A DNA stretch of 64,000 nt from Sandaracinaceae bacterium (lineage in GTDB: Bacteria; Myxococcota_A; Polyangia; Polyangiales; Sandaracinaceae). Position numbers and translations under genes: made by a program. The DNA is taken from the NCBI GenBank assembly GCA_040218145.1, contig JAVJQK010000128.1, positions 180,089 through 244,088 of the forward strand, in the 5' to 3' direction. The notes beneath the pieces are model-generated. The model had not been told where the DNA came from. It was given only the letters and a program-made list of their open reading frames with translations, and made no database searches. Each line of letters opens with the position of its first letter. Positions within the stretch are counted from its first letter, which is position 1. Positions 16,909-25,230 of this stretch are shown piece by piece.

Positions 16909-17657
16909 GCTGGTGGGAAGGCCTCTACGACGAGCTGCTCGCGGACGTGCTGCTCGAGCGGGCGGACGACGACGACGTGCAGACGATCCGCTTCCTCTTC
17001 GACCGGCTGGGGCTCGCGGCGGGCCAGCGCGCCTTCGACCAGTGCTGCGGCATCGGCAGCCTCGCGCTCCCGCTCGCCGCGCGCGGGCTGTCCGTGGTCG
17101 GCGTCGACCAGGCGGCCGCGTACGTGGAGCGTGGCCAGGCGCGGGCCGAAGCGCGCGGCCTGGACGTGCGCCTGCACGCGGGTGACGCGCGCGCCTTCGT
17201 CCCCGACGCGCCCTGCGACGCGGCCTTCAACTGGTGGACGAGCTTCGGCTACTCGGCCGACGACGACGACAACCAGCGCATGCTCGCGCGCGCCTTCGAG
17301 AGCCTGCGCCCGGGAGGTCGCTTCGCCCTCGACACGATGAACCTCCCCGGCGTGCTGCGCGGCTTCCAGCCGAGCGTGGTGACCCGGCGCGAGACGCCGC
17401 GCGGGGAGGTGACGCTGGTGCGGGAGACGCGGCTCGATCTCGGCCAGGGAATGATGCACAAGACGTGGACGTACTTCTTGCCGAGCGGTGAGCGCGTGAG
17501 CCACCAGAGCGCGGTGCGGCTCTACCTGCCGCACACCCTCGTCGCGTTGCTGGAGGACGTGGGCTTCGAGGACGTGACGCTCTACGGCAGCGTGGGGGGA
17601 GATCCGCTGTCGCTCGACGGGGCGCGGTGCATCGCCGTCGCGCGGAGGCCGGCGTGA
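16905..17657 (+). CDS. Class I SAM-dependent methyltransferase
   Basis: The protein has 250 residues from ATG 16905, overlapping the preceding stop (ATGA). Motif I is FDQCCGIGSLALPLAARG, with the acidic motif II GVDQAA and a post-I strand LHAGDAR. FNWWTSFGYSADDDDNQ followed by LRPGGRFALD matches motifs of small-molecule methyltransferases of the Methyltransf_25/11 type. No membrane segment or leader is present. The acceptor cannot be read from sequence; the neighbours suggest an amino-acid-derived small molecule. Its GTGA overlap with the oxygenase gene downstream implies equal expression of the two enzymes. Confidence 0.82.
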   Translation: MSWWEGLYDELLADVLLERADDDDVQTIRFLFDRLGLAAGQRAFDQCCGIGSLALPLAARGLSVVGVDQAAAYVERGQARAEARGLDVRLHAGDARAFVPDAPCDAAFNWWTSFGYSADDDDNQRMLARAFESLRPGGRFALDTMNLPGVLRGFQPSVVTRRETPRGEVTLVRETRLDLGQGMMHKTWTYFLPSGERVSHQSAVRLYLPHTLVALLEDVGFEDVTLYGSVGGDPLSLDGARCIAVARRPA

Positions 17658-18472
17658 CGGACTGGGCGTCGACGCGGCGCGCGCTCTACGCGGGGGAGCG
17701 CCTGCTGCTCCCGCCCACCGACGCGTCGCTCGAGGCGGTGGACGCGGCGCGCGCGCTGCTGGCGCGAGAGCTCGGGCTGGACGACGTCCGGCGCGCGCAC
17801 GAGCGGCTCTCGCCGGAGGCGCTGTTCGAGCGCATCGGTCGCGTGCGACGCGCGCTCTTCCTCGAGCCCTCCTGGCACGACCGCGTGCGGGACGTGATCG
17901 CGGCGTGCGGCGTCGAGCCGGGCGGCGTCGCCTTCGACCCGATCCGACTCCGCGTGGTCTCGCACCGAGGTCACGAGAACCCCCGCGCGAAGGCCGTCTA
18001 TCTCGCCCACCGGGACACCTGGTACGCCCACTCGCAGTCGGTGATCACCTGGTGGATCCCCCTCGACGATCTGCCGGAGGAGGAGACCTTCGTCTTCTAC
18101 CCCGAGCGCTTCGACCGACCGGTCCCCAACGAGTCCGAGATCTTCGAGTACGGCGCCTGGGTGCGCGAGGGCTGGGACCTGAAGATCGGCTGGCAGAACC
18201 GGGACCACGGCCTGAAGGCCAAGTACCCGGGCGTGATCGGCGAGCCCGACCCGGGGCGCGCCGAGGGCTTCGCGTGCCGACGCGGCGAGAACCTCCTCTT
18301 CAGCGGGGCGCAGTTCCACCAGACGCGCCCGCAGGCGCGCGACACGACCCGCTACAGCCTCGACTTCCGCGTCGTCTGCCTCGCCGATCACGAGGCCGGG
18401 CTCGGCGCGCCCAACGTCGACAACCGCTCGCGCGGCGAGGCGCTCACCGACTACGTGCGCACCGAGCGATGA
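17654..18472 (+). CDS. Putative 2-oxoglutarate/Fe(II)-dependent oxygenase (PhyH-like)
   Basis: The protein has 272 residues from GTG 17654, chosen because it overlaps the methyltransferase stop (GTGA). A jelly-roll iron site can be proposed: His119 and Asp121 in LAHRDTWYAHS, the distal His222 in FSGAQFHQTRPQ and Arg233 or Arg239 in TTRYSLDFRVV as the 2-oxoglutarate anchor. SVITWWIPLDD is a typical strand after the first ligand. This is a motif-based assignment; overall similarity to characterised members seems low. In the cluster it would hydroxylate or desaturate an amino-acid-like intermediate. A four-base ATGA overlap couples it to the A-T-R gene. Confidence 0.6.
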   Translation: MTDWASTRRALYAGERLLLPPTDASLEAVDAARALLARELGLDDVRRAHERLSPEALFERIGRVRRALFLEPSWHDRVRDVIAACGVEPGGVAFDPIRLRVVSHRGHENPRAKAVYLAHRDTWYAHSQSVITWWIPLDDLPEEETFVFYPERFDRPVPNESEIFEYGAWVREGWDLKIGWQNRDHGLKAKYPGVIGEPDPGRAEGFACRRGENLLFSGAQFHQTRPQARDTTRYSLDFRVVCLADHEAGLGAPNVDNRSRGEALTDYVRTER

Positions 18473-21252
18473 GCCTGCTGGCGGAGATCCACGCCCACGC
18501 GACGGAGCGACCGGACGCGATCGCCATCGCGGAGCGGGGCCGACCCGCCCTCAGCTACCGCGCGCTCGTCGAGGCCGCGGCCGCGCTCGCCGCCCGGCTG
18601 CGCGCCGAAGGCGTCGGCCCCGAGCAGGTGGTGGCGCTCGCGATGGAGAAGTCGACCGAGTGGGTGATCGGCGCGCTCGCCGCGTGGTGGTGCGGAGCCG
18701 CCTGGATGCCGCTGGACCCGGGCCTCCCCGCGGTCAGGCGTCGACGTCTCCTTCGCGTGGCGGACGCGAAGATGGCGCTCGTCTCGCCGCGCACCGGCCA
18801 CGCCGAGGCGCTCCCCCGCGCGATCCCGGTCACGCTCGAGCGCGGGGAGGGAGCGGCGCCGTTCGCGCGCGTCCCCGCGGACACCCTCGCCTACGTCATC
18901 TTCAGCTCCGGCTCCACCGGAGCGCCGAAGGGGATCGCGGTGACCTGGGCGGGCCTGCCGTCCATGCTCGCCGCGCAGCGGGAGGCGTTCTCGCTCGGCG
19001 CCGGCGATCGCTGCCTGTGGGTGCTGTCGACGAGCTTCGACGCCTCGATCTCGGACGTGTTCACCGCGCTCGGCGCGGGGGCGAGCCTCCACATCGAGCC
19101 GCCGGCCAGGACCCCGACCGCGCTGATCGAGCAGCTCGCGCGCTGCGCGATCACGCACGTCGACTTGCCGCCCGCGATGCTCGCGAAGATGTCTCCCGAC
19201 GACGCGCCGGAGACGCTCCGCACGGTGATCATCGGCGGCGAGGTCTGCCCGGCCGACGCCGTCCGGCGGTGGGCGGCGCGCGTGCGTCTGGTCAACGTGT
19301 ACGGGCCGACCGAGGCGACGGTCTGCACGAGCCTCGCGCGCTGTGACCCGAACGCGGAGCACGGGGCGCGCATCGGTCGCCCGCTGCCCGAAGTGATCTA
19401 TCGGCTCGTCGAGGGCGAGCTCTGGATCGGCGGGGGTCAGGTCGCGCGCGGCTACCTCGGCGAGGGGCCCGCCGATCGCTTCGTCGAGCGGGAGGGAGAG
19501 CGCTACTTCCGGACGGGCGATCGGGTGAGCCGCCTCGCCGACGGGGAGTACACCTGGCGCGGGCGCGTGGACCGCCAGTTCAAGCTGCGCGGCGTGCTCG
19601 TCGCTCCCGAGGAGGTGGAGGCGTGCCTGCGCGCGCACACCGGCGTGGAGCGGGTCGCGGTGGTCTGCCGCGCGCTCGGCGCCCGGGACGCCCTGGTGGC
19701 GTTCTACGAAGGCAGCGCGCCGACTGACGCGCTGCTGGCGCACGCAGCCGCGCAGCTGCCGCGGTCGCTGGTCCCCGCGCAGGTGGTGCACGTGCGCGCG
19801 CTGCCGCTCGGCCCGACCGGCAAGGTGGACCTGGCGTCGCTGCGGTCGCGCCCCCTCGGCCACCGCGCGCCTCGCGGCGGCGCGCCCCGGACCTCGACCG
19901 AGCGCGCGGTCGCGGCGCTCTACGCGGAGGTGCTCGGGCTGGAGGAGATCGGGCGCGAGGACGAGCTCGACGCGCTCGGCGGCGACTCGTTCGCCCTGGT
20001 GGAGCTGGTCGCGCGGGCGGCGGCGCGAGGGCTCTCGCTGGGACCGGAGCTGGTGGCCGATCACGGCAGCGTCGCGGCGCTCGCGGCGGCGCTCGACCGG
20101 GGCGCGAGCGGGGTGATGCGCATGGACGCGCTGCGCGAGGCGGCCGTCCCGTCGGCTGCGCTGGCGCGGGCCATCGCGTCGAGGCGCGCTCCTGCGGGTC
20201 ATCCCTCGCGCCCTGCTTCGCGCGCGCCGCGGCGCGTGCTGCTGACGGGCGCGACCGGCTTCTTGGGGCGGCGCCTGCGGCGGGCGCTCGAGGCGCGCGC
20301 CGACCGGGTGATCTGCCTCGTCCGCGATCCCGCGCGGGGGGAGGGGCGAGGCGAGCTCGTGGGAGACGTCTCGCGCCCTTCGCTCGGCCTGCGCGAGGCG
20401 CGCTGGCGCGCCCTCGTGGACGAGGTCGACGCGGTCGTGCACTGCGCGGCGACGGTGAGCCTCGCGCGCTCGTTCGAGGCGCTGCGCGCGACCAACGTGT
20501 CGGGCACGGCCGAGGCGCTCAGGCTCGCGTGCGAGGCGGGCGCGTCGTTCCACTGCTGCTCGACGCTCTCGGTCTTCGTCTCGACGGACCGCGCGGAGCG
20601 CGTCGCGCGCGAGGACGACGACCTCCGCGACGTTCGGCGGGTCTACGGCGGCTACGCGCAGTCCAAGGTCGCGGCCGAGCTCGTCGTCCGGTACGCCGAG
20701 GGCGCCATCCCGATCACGCAGTACCGGCTCGGGCTGCTCACCGGGGCGCGGGACGACGCGGCGGCGCCGCCGCACGACTGGCTCGGCATGCTCGTGCGCG
20801 GGCTGGCGCGCGTGGGCGCGTGGCCAGACGACGCGGACCCCGAGCTGGCCTTCGACGTCACCCCGGTCGACCACGCGGCCGACGCGATGGCGCGGCTCGT
20901 CACCCGCGCCGAGCCGGGCCTCGCGCTCGAGACGTTTCACATCGCGGCCGCCCACGCCACGCGGCTCACCGCGCTGATCGAGGCGATGCGCGCGGAGGGC
21001 GTCTCGCTCGAGCCCGTTCCGTCCGCGCGCTTCGCGCGGCGCCTCGGAGACGACGACCTCGTCGACGCCGCGACCCGGCTGGCGCTCTCCCGCGCCCTCG
21101 GATCCTCCGACGAGCGACGCGCGCTCGAGCTCTTCCAGGCGACCCGGGCGCGCTTCGACCTCTCTCGCGCGAGCGCGGCGGGCGTCGTGGCGCCGGAGCC
21201 CGATCCGCGTCTGCTCCGACGCTACGTGCGTCGTATGCTCGAGTCATCGTGA
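18469..21252 (+). CDS. NRPS-like adenylation-thiolation-reductase (A-T-R) enzyme
   Basis: The protein has 927 residues from ATG 18469. The A domain (about 1-470) has SSGSTGAPKG (A3, 146-155), STSFDASISD (A4), NVYGPTEAT (A5), GDRVSRLADGEYTWRGR-type A7/A8 and GPTGKVD (A10). The Asp of FDAS, which normally binds the amino group, is present, suggesting an amino-acid substrate. The carrier protein has LGGDSF with Ser507 as the phosphopantetheine site. The thioester reductase domain (about 585-927) has LLTGATGFLG for NAD(P)H and the catalytic Tyr729-x3-Lys733. There is no condensation domain, so it should load one acid and release it as an aldehyde or alcohol. This layout resembles carboxylic acid and alpha-aminoadipate reductases. 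Confidence 0.88.
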   Translation: MSLLAEIHAHATERPDAIAIAERGRPALSYRALVEAAAALAARLRAEGVGPEQVVALAMEKSTEWVIGALAAWWCGAAWMPLDPGLPAVRRRRLLRVADAKMALVSPRTGHAEALPRAIPVTLERGEGAAPFARVPADTLAYVIFSSGSTGAPKGIAVTWAGLPSMLAAQREAFSLGAGDRCLWVLSTSFDASISDVFTALGAGASLHIEPPARTPTALIEQLARCAITHVDLPPAMLAKMSPDDAPETLRTVIIGGEVCPADAVRRWAARVRLVNVYGPTEATVCTSLARCDPNAEHGARIGRPLPEVIYRLVEGELWIGGGQVARGYLGEGPADRFVEREGERYFRTGDRVSRLADGEYTWRGRVDRQFKLRGVLVAPEEVEACLRAHTGVERVAVVCRALGARDALVAFYEGSAPTDALLAHAAAQLPRSLVPAQVVHVRALPLGPTGKVDLASLRSRPLGHRAPRGGAPRTSTERAVAALYAEVLGLEEIGREDELDALGGDSFALVELVARAAARGLSLGPELVADHGSVAALAAALDRGASGVMRMDALREAAVPSAALARAIASRRAPAGHPSRPASRAPRRVLLTGATGFLGRRLRRALEARADRVICLVRDPARGEGRGELVGDVSRPSLGLREARWRALVDEVDAVVHCAATVSLARSFEALRATNVSGTAEALRLACEAGASFHCCSTLSVFVSTDRAERVAREDDDLRDVRRVYGGYAQSKVAAELVVRYAEGAIPITQYRLGLLTGARDDAAAPPHDWLGMLVRGLARVGAWPDDADPELAFDVTPVDHAADAMARLVTRAEPGLALETFHIAAAHATRLTALIEAMRAEGVSLEPVPSARFARRLGDDDLVDAATRLALSRALGSSDERRALELFQATRARFDLSRASAAGVVAPEPDPRLLRRYVRRMLESS

Positions 21253-22229
21253 GGGCGCGGACAGGAATGGTGCTCGGCAAGTTCATGCCGCCGCACCTCG
21301 GCCACGTGTACCTGGTCGAGCTGGCGCGGCAGTACGTCGAGCGGCTGACCGTCGTCGTCGGCACGCTGCCGGACGAGCCCATCGACGGGGCGCTGCGCCA
21401 CGCGTGGATGCGGGAGCTGTTCCCCGACTGCGACGTGGTCCACCTCGACGAGGTGCTCCCGCAGGATCCCAGCGAGCACCCGGAGTTCTGGGCGCTCTGG
21501 GAGGCGGCGCTGAGGCGCGTGTTGCCGGACGGGCCGCTCGACTGCGTCTTCGCCTCCGAGACGTACGGGCATCGGCTCGCGGAGGTGCTGGGCGCGGAGT
21601 TCGTGCCCGTCGATCGAGGGCGCACCGTGATGCCGGTGAGCGGCACCGCGGTGCGCGAGCGGCCGCTCGCGAACTGGAAGTACCTGCCGCCTTGTGTGCG
21701 CCCGTACTTCGTCACGCGCGTGTGCGTCTTCGGCCCGGAGTCGACGGGGAAGAGCACGCTCGCCCGCGCGCTGGCGAGGGAGCTCGACACGGTCTGCGTG
21801 CCCGAGTACGCGCACACGCTCATCGCGGAGCAGGACGGCGAGCTGACCTACGAGGACATCCCCCGCATCGCGCGCGGTCAGCGGGCCTCCGAGGACGCGC
21901 TCGCGCGACACGCGAACCGGGTGCTGATCTGCGACAGCGATCTGTTGACCACCACGATCTGGTCGGACGAGCTCTACGGCGACTGCCCGGCGTGGATCCG
22001 GGAAGAAGCCGAGCGGCGCCGATACGATCTCCATCTCCTCTGCGACGTGGACGTGCCCTGGGTCGACGACGTCCACCGCTATCGCCCCGAGGACCGCCGC
22101 GCCTTCTTCGACGCGTGTGAGCGCGCGCTCACGACACGCGGGCGGCCCTACGTCGTCATCCGCGGCGACTGGGCCGAGCGAGAGGCCGCCGCGCTCGAGG
22201 CGGTGCGCGCGCTCCTCTCCGAGGGCTGA
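21249..22229 (+). CDS. NadR-like NMN adenylyltransferase/ribosylnicotinamide kinase
   Basis: The protein has 326 residues from GTG 21249, overlapping the A-T-R stop by four bases; ATG 21267 is an alternative. The nucleotidyltransferase half has GKFMPPHLGHVYLVE with HLGH as the HxGH signature, and PVSGTAVRERPLANW, resembling the distal R-containing motif. The kinase half starts with the P-loop GPESTGKS (162-169), followed by EYAHTL and LICDSDLLTT. The N-terminal HTH repressor domain of enterobacterial NadR is absent. Normally it turns nicotinamide riboside into NMN and NAD. Its overlap with a biosynthetic-like operon suggests either cofactor supply or a nucleotidylation/phosphorylation role on a pathway product. 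Confidence 0.8.
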   Translation: MRARTGMVLGKFMPPHLGHVYLVELARQYVERLTVVVGTLPDEPIDGALRHAWMRELFPDCDVVHLDEVLPQDPSEHPEFWALWEAALRRVLPDGPLDCVFASETYGHRLAEVLGAEFVPVDRGRTVMPVSGTAVRERPLANWKYLPPCVRPYFVTRVCVFGPESTGKSTLARALARELDTVCVPEYAHTLIAEQDGELTYEDIPRIARGQRASEDALARHANRVLICDSDLLTTTIWSDELYGDCPAWIREEAERRRYDLHLLCDVDVPWVDDVHRYRPEDRRAFFDACERALTTRGRPYVVIRGDWAEREAAALEAVRALLSEG

Positions 22230-22738
22230 TCGGCGCGCTCGATCGCGCGGTCGAGCAGCGAGCGGAGGGCGTACATCTCCTCGGCTCCGAGCCCCTGGCC
22301 GATGAAGGTCGCGCCGTAGACGAACCCGCCGAGCGCGAGCGCGACGGGGATGGCGATCAGCGCCCATGGCGCGTCGCCGAGCGTCCACTGACTCAGGCCG
22401 GCGATCAGCCCCGCGAGCCCGAGCGCGCCGAGCACGCCGTAGAGGGCCATGAACATGGTCCAGACGTGCGGGTGCGGCGAGAAGCGCCCGTGGAGCTGGG
22501 GCGCGGGCGGCGCGTCTTCGTCGTCGGCGTCCGGGAGCCGGACCTCGAGGTGCAGCTGCGGCGACCAGAAGTGCCGCGCCTCTTCCCGCACGCCGAGCAC
22601 GGCGTGGCGGCGGAAGAGGGTGCCGGTGAGCCGTGGGTGCGCCTCGAGCAGCGGCGGGAGCGCGCCCAGCACCGCCGAGGGATCCGCGTGCGGCAGCACG
22701 AACGTCGGTCGCATGCGAGGGCGGTCCATCCGGGACAT
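22148..22738 (-). CDS. Conserved-type membrane protein of unknown function
   Basis: This 196-residue protein has a soluble N-terminal part of about 90 residues and two membrane helices (MFMALYGVLGALGLAGLIAG and WALIAIPVALALGGFVYGA), linked by a short LSQWTLGDAP loop. The PHPHVWTMFMALYG lead-in and a conserved-looking amphipathic end (GAEEMYALRSLLDRAIE) suggest a real protein family, but I cannot name a function. The last 27 codons overlap, in opposite orientation, the end of the NadR-like gene by 82 bases. That low-complexity Ser/Arg tail may simply be tolerated read-through. Confidence 0.6.
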   Translation of the reverse strand: MSRMDRPRMRPTFVLPHADPSAVLGALPPLLEAHPRLTGTLFRRHAVLGVREEARHFWSPQLHLEVRLPDADDEDAPPAPQLHGRFSPHPHVWTMFMALYGVLGALGLAGLIAGLSQWTLGDAPWALIAIPVALALGGFVYGATFIGQGLGAEEMYALRSLLDRAIERADQPSERSARTASSAAASRSAQSPRMTT

Positions 22739-22772
22739 GTCGCCGCCACGCGCATCGGCGCCTTGGGATCAC

Positions 22773-24020
22773 TCACGGATCGAGCGCGGCCAGGCGGCGC
22801 TCGAGGAAGCGGCGCTCGACGTCGTTGTTCACCAGGGCGAGGGCCGCGCGGTAGGCGCCGCGCGCCTCCTCGGTGCGCCCGAGCCGACGGAGGAGCTCCC
22901 CGCGCGCGGCGGGCAGCAGGTGGTAGTGGGCCAGGGTCCCGCGGGCGGCGAGCGCGTCGAGCAGGCGCAGGCCCTCCTCTTCGTCGCCGTTCATCGCGAT
23001 CGCGACAGCGCGGTTCAGCTCGACCACGGGCGACGGCTCGAGGCGGAGGAGCACGTGATAGAGCCCCGCGATCTGGCGCCAGTCGGTGTCGGCGGGGCGC
23101 TCGGCCTGGGCGTGCAGCGCCGCGATCGCGGCCTGGATCGCGTAGCCTCGCGGGGGCCGCTCCCGCAGCCCCTCCTCGACCAACGGCAGCGCGCGGGCGA
23201 TCTGCGCCCGGTCCCACAGGCCCCGGTCCTGGTCCTCGAGGAGCACGAGCTCTCCGAGCGCGTCGACCCGCGCGTGGCGGCGCGCGTCGTGGAGCAGCAT
23301 GAGCGCGAGCAGGCCCTTCGGACCCGGCTCCCTCGGCAACAGCGTGCTGACCAGCTCCGCGAGCCGGATCGCGGTCCCGCAGAGATCCTTGCGAACGAGC
23401 GCGTCCCCGGCGGTGGCCGCGTAGCCCTCGTTGAAGACCAGATAGAGCGCGTGCAGCACCGCGTCGATCCGCTCCGGGAGCTCCTCGGGGGCCGGCACGC
23501 GGTAGGGGATCCTCGCCCCGCGGATCTTCTTCTTCACCCGGACCAGGCGCTGCGCCATCGCCTTCTCGTCGACGAGGAAGGCGCGCGCGATCTCGGGCGT
23601 GGTCAGGCCGCAGATGGCGCGGAGCGTGAGCGCGATCTGCGCGTCGGCGGCGATCGCGGGGTGGCAGCAGGTGAAGACCAGCCGCAGCATGTCGTCGCGC
23701 GGCCCGAGCTCGAGCAGCTCGTCCGCCGCCGGCGCGAAGGCGCTCTCGATGTCCGCGACCGCCTTCAGCTCCGCGCGCTTGTCGGCGAAGCTGCGGCTGC
23801 GGCGGATGCGGTCGATGGCCTTGTTGCGCGCCGCGCGGAGCAGCCACGCGCGGGGCTCGTCGGGGAGGCCCTCGGCGGGCCACTGGCTGAGCGCCGCCTC
23901 GAAGGCCTCGTGAACCACCTCCTCGGCGCGGTCGAAGTCGCCGAGGAGACGGATGAGCGGCGCGACGATCCGACCGTGCTCTTCGCGATAGAGCCGATCG
24001 ACCTCGGCGCGCACGCTCAT
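22773..24020 (-). CDS. ECF42-type RNA polymerase sigma factor with SnoaL/TPR-like C-terminal extension
   Basis: The protein has 415 residues from ATG 24020; an upstream TTG (24038) is possible. Region 2 is EEHGRIVAPLIRLLGD with DRAEEVVHEAFEAAL and WLLRAARNKAIDRIRR. Region 4 includes LRAICGLTTPEIARAFLV and MAQRLVRVKKKI. A long C-terminal helical domain of about 230 residues follows, with the signature LYLVFNEGYAAT and repeated helical pairs. This layout (often annotated DUF6596) defines ECF42. These factors lack an anti-sigma factor, and the extension is needed for activity. Its gene lies ten bases after a YCII/DGPF gene, the hallmark ECF42 partner. Confidence 0.9.
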   Translation of the reverse strand: MSVRAEVDRLYREEHGRIVAPLIRLLGDFDRAEEVVHEAFEAALSQWPAEGLPDEPRAWLLRAARNKAIDRIRRSRSFADKRAELKAVADIESAFAPAADELLELGPRDDMLRLVFTCCHPAIAADAQIALTLRAICGLTTPEIARAFLVDEKAMAQRLVRVKKKIRGARIPYRVPAPEELPERIDAVLHALYLVFNEGYAATAGDALVRKDLCGTAIRLAELVSTLLPREPGPKGLLALMLLHDARRHARVDALGELVLLEDQDRGLWDRAQIARALPLVEEGLRERPPRGYAIQAAIAALHAQAERPADTDWRQIAGLYHVLLRLEPSPVVELNRAVAIAMNGDEEEGLRLLDALAARGTLAHYHLLPAARGELLRRLGRTEEARGAYRAALALVNNDVERRFLERRLAALDP

Positions 24021-24030
24021 GAGGGCGCGG

Positions 24031-24381
24031 TCAGTCAAACGTCATGATGGGGCGGATCTCGATGGATCCGTTGCGCGCCGCGGGGATCTTCGCCGCGATG
24101 CTGCAGGCCTCGTCGAGGTCCGGCGCCTCGATGAGGTAGTAGCCGCCGAGCTGCTCGCGGGTCTCCGCGAAGGGGCCGTCGGTCTTGACCGTCTTGCCGT
24201 CCCGGACCCGGACCGTGGTGGCCGTGTCGACGGGCTCGAGGGCCTCACCCCCCTTGAAGTGCCCCGACTTCACGATGCCCTCGGTGAAGGTGCCGTACTC
24301 GGCGATGACCGCCTGCATCTCCTCCGGCGTCATGTCCTTGGCGACCTTCTCGTCCTCGTAGATCAACAACAGATATTGCAT
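24031..24381 (-). CDS. YCII/DGPF-domain protein (ECF42 partner)
   Basis: This 116-residue protein has the family start MQYLLLIYEDE and the DGPF motif itself in TDGPFAETREQLGGYY, followed by EAPDLDEACSIAAKIP. The fold is a ferredoxin-like alpha-beta barrel, usually dimeric. Its enzymatic role is not established. AGGGGAAG lies just before the ATG as a ribosome binding site. It is placed between a VOC protein and the ECF42 sigma factor on the same strand with gaps of 31 and 10 bases. This fits the known pattern in which ECF42 factors control DGPF genes. Confidence 0.9.
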   Translation of the reverse strand: MQYLLLIYEDEKVAKDMTPEEMQAVIAEYGTFTEGIVKSGHFKGGEALEPVDTATTVRVRDGKTVKTDGPFAETREQLGGYYLIEAPDLDEACSIAAKIPAARNGSIEIRPIMTFD

Positions 24382-24412
24382 GTCTTCCCCTTTGGTGAAG
24401 GATACCCGTTTC

Positions 24413-25159
24413 TCAGCTCGCCGGGGTGATCACCCCGAGCACGGCGCCCGTGGGGTCCGAGAACATGCCGAAGCGCCCGACGCCCGGCACGTCCATCAGC
24501 TCGCCGAGCTTCTTCGCCCCGTTCCGCTCGGCGCGCGCGACCGCGTCGTCGGCGTTCTCGACCGTCACGTACTGCAGCCACATGCTCGGGATCTCGGCCG
24601 TCGGCTTCTTCATCAGGCCGCCGCGCATCGCGTCGCCGTTCTTCAGCACGAAGTAGGTGCCGTTCGGCATCTCCATCGAGTCGTTGGTCCAGCCGAGCAC
24701 GCCCTCGTAGAAGGCGAGCAGCTTCTCGGGGTCGTTCGCCCACAGCTCGTTCCAGTGCCAGCTGCCCGGCCCTTCCGTCGCGGGAGGCTCACCCTCGGCC
24801 GCGTGGAACAGCACGAGCGCGGCGCCCTCGGGATCGGTGATCGGCTGCATGCGACCCACCGTCGGCACGTCGAACGCGTCGGCCAGGAGCTTGCCGCCGT
24901 GCTTCACCACCTTCTTCGCGGTGGCGTCGACGTCCTTCACCGAGACGTAGCTGAGCCAGTGACTCGGCACGCCCTCCTGCTGAGGCTTGGTCAGCCCGGC
25001 GACGCTCGTCTCGCCGTGCATCAGCAGGGTGTAGTCGAACCCCGGCATCTCGGCGTCCTTCGCCTTCCAGGGCAGCGTCTCCGGGTAGAACGCCTTGGCG
25101 CGCTCGACCTCCGCAGTGACCAATTCGAACCAGTTGAACTTACCGTAATCGTAGGACAT
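24413..25159 (-). CDS. Tandem VOC (glyoxalase/bleomycin-resistance) protein
   Basis: The protein has 248 residues from ATG 25159, preceded by a strong ribosome binding site (GGGAGGAA). Two VOC modules are visible: residues about 5-120 (GKFNWFELVTAEVERAKAFY) and 130-248 (SWHWNELWANDPEKLLAFYE). Each starts with the metal/substrate strand and ends with a DPEGAALVLF or DPTGAVLGVI strand. Such two-module proteins bind small metabolites or act as metal-dependent lyases or dioxygenases; the substrate is unknown. It is probably the first gene of the ECF42-controlled operon, with an ECF42-like promoter 45-71 bases upstream. Confidence 0.85.
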   Translation of the reverse strand: MSYDYGKFNWFELVTAEVERAKAFYPETLPWKAKDAEMPGFDYTLLMHGETSVAGLTKPQQEGVPSHWLSYVSVKDVDATAKKVVKHGGKLLADAFDVPTVGRMQPITDPEGAALVLFHAAEGEPPATEGPGSWHWNELWANDPEKLLAFYEGVLGWTNDSMEMPNGTYFVLKNGDAMRGGLMKKPTAEIPSMWLQYVTVENADDAVARAERNGAKKLGELMDVPGVGRFGMFSDPTGAVLGVITPAS

Positions 25160-25203
25160 TTGTCGTTCCTCCCGTTGTCTCGCCTTCTCGGCTTCATCCC
25201 CTG

Positions 25204-25230
25204 GTCGAACGGGCTCCGCGAGAATCGACA
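25204..25230 (-). promoter_or_regulatory. Putative ECF42-dependent promoter (TGTCGA-N17-CGAC)
   Basis: Reading the minus strand, TGTCGA lies at 25230-25225 and CGAC at 25207-25204, separated by 17 bases. As I recall it, the published ECF42 target signature is TGTCGA at -35 with CG(A/T)C at -10. The site gives a leader of about 40 bases before the VOC ATG at 25159. It suggests that the sigma factor encoded at the end of this operon controls its own operon. Confidence 0.65.

Noticed and set aside
18451..20955. Long minus-strand frame opposite the A-T-R gene
   Set aside because: Arg/Ala-rich noise composition, whereas the plus strand has all adenylation and reductase motifs in order.
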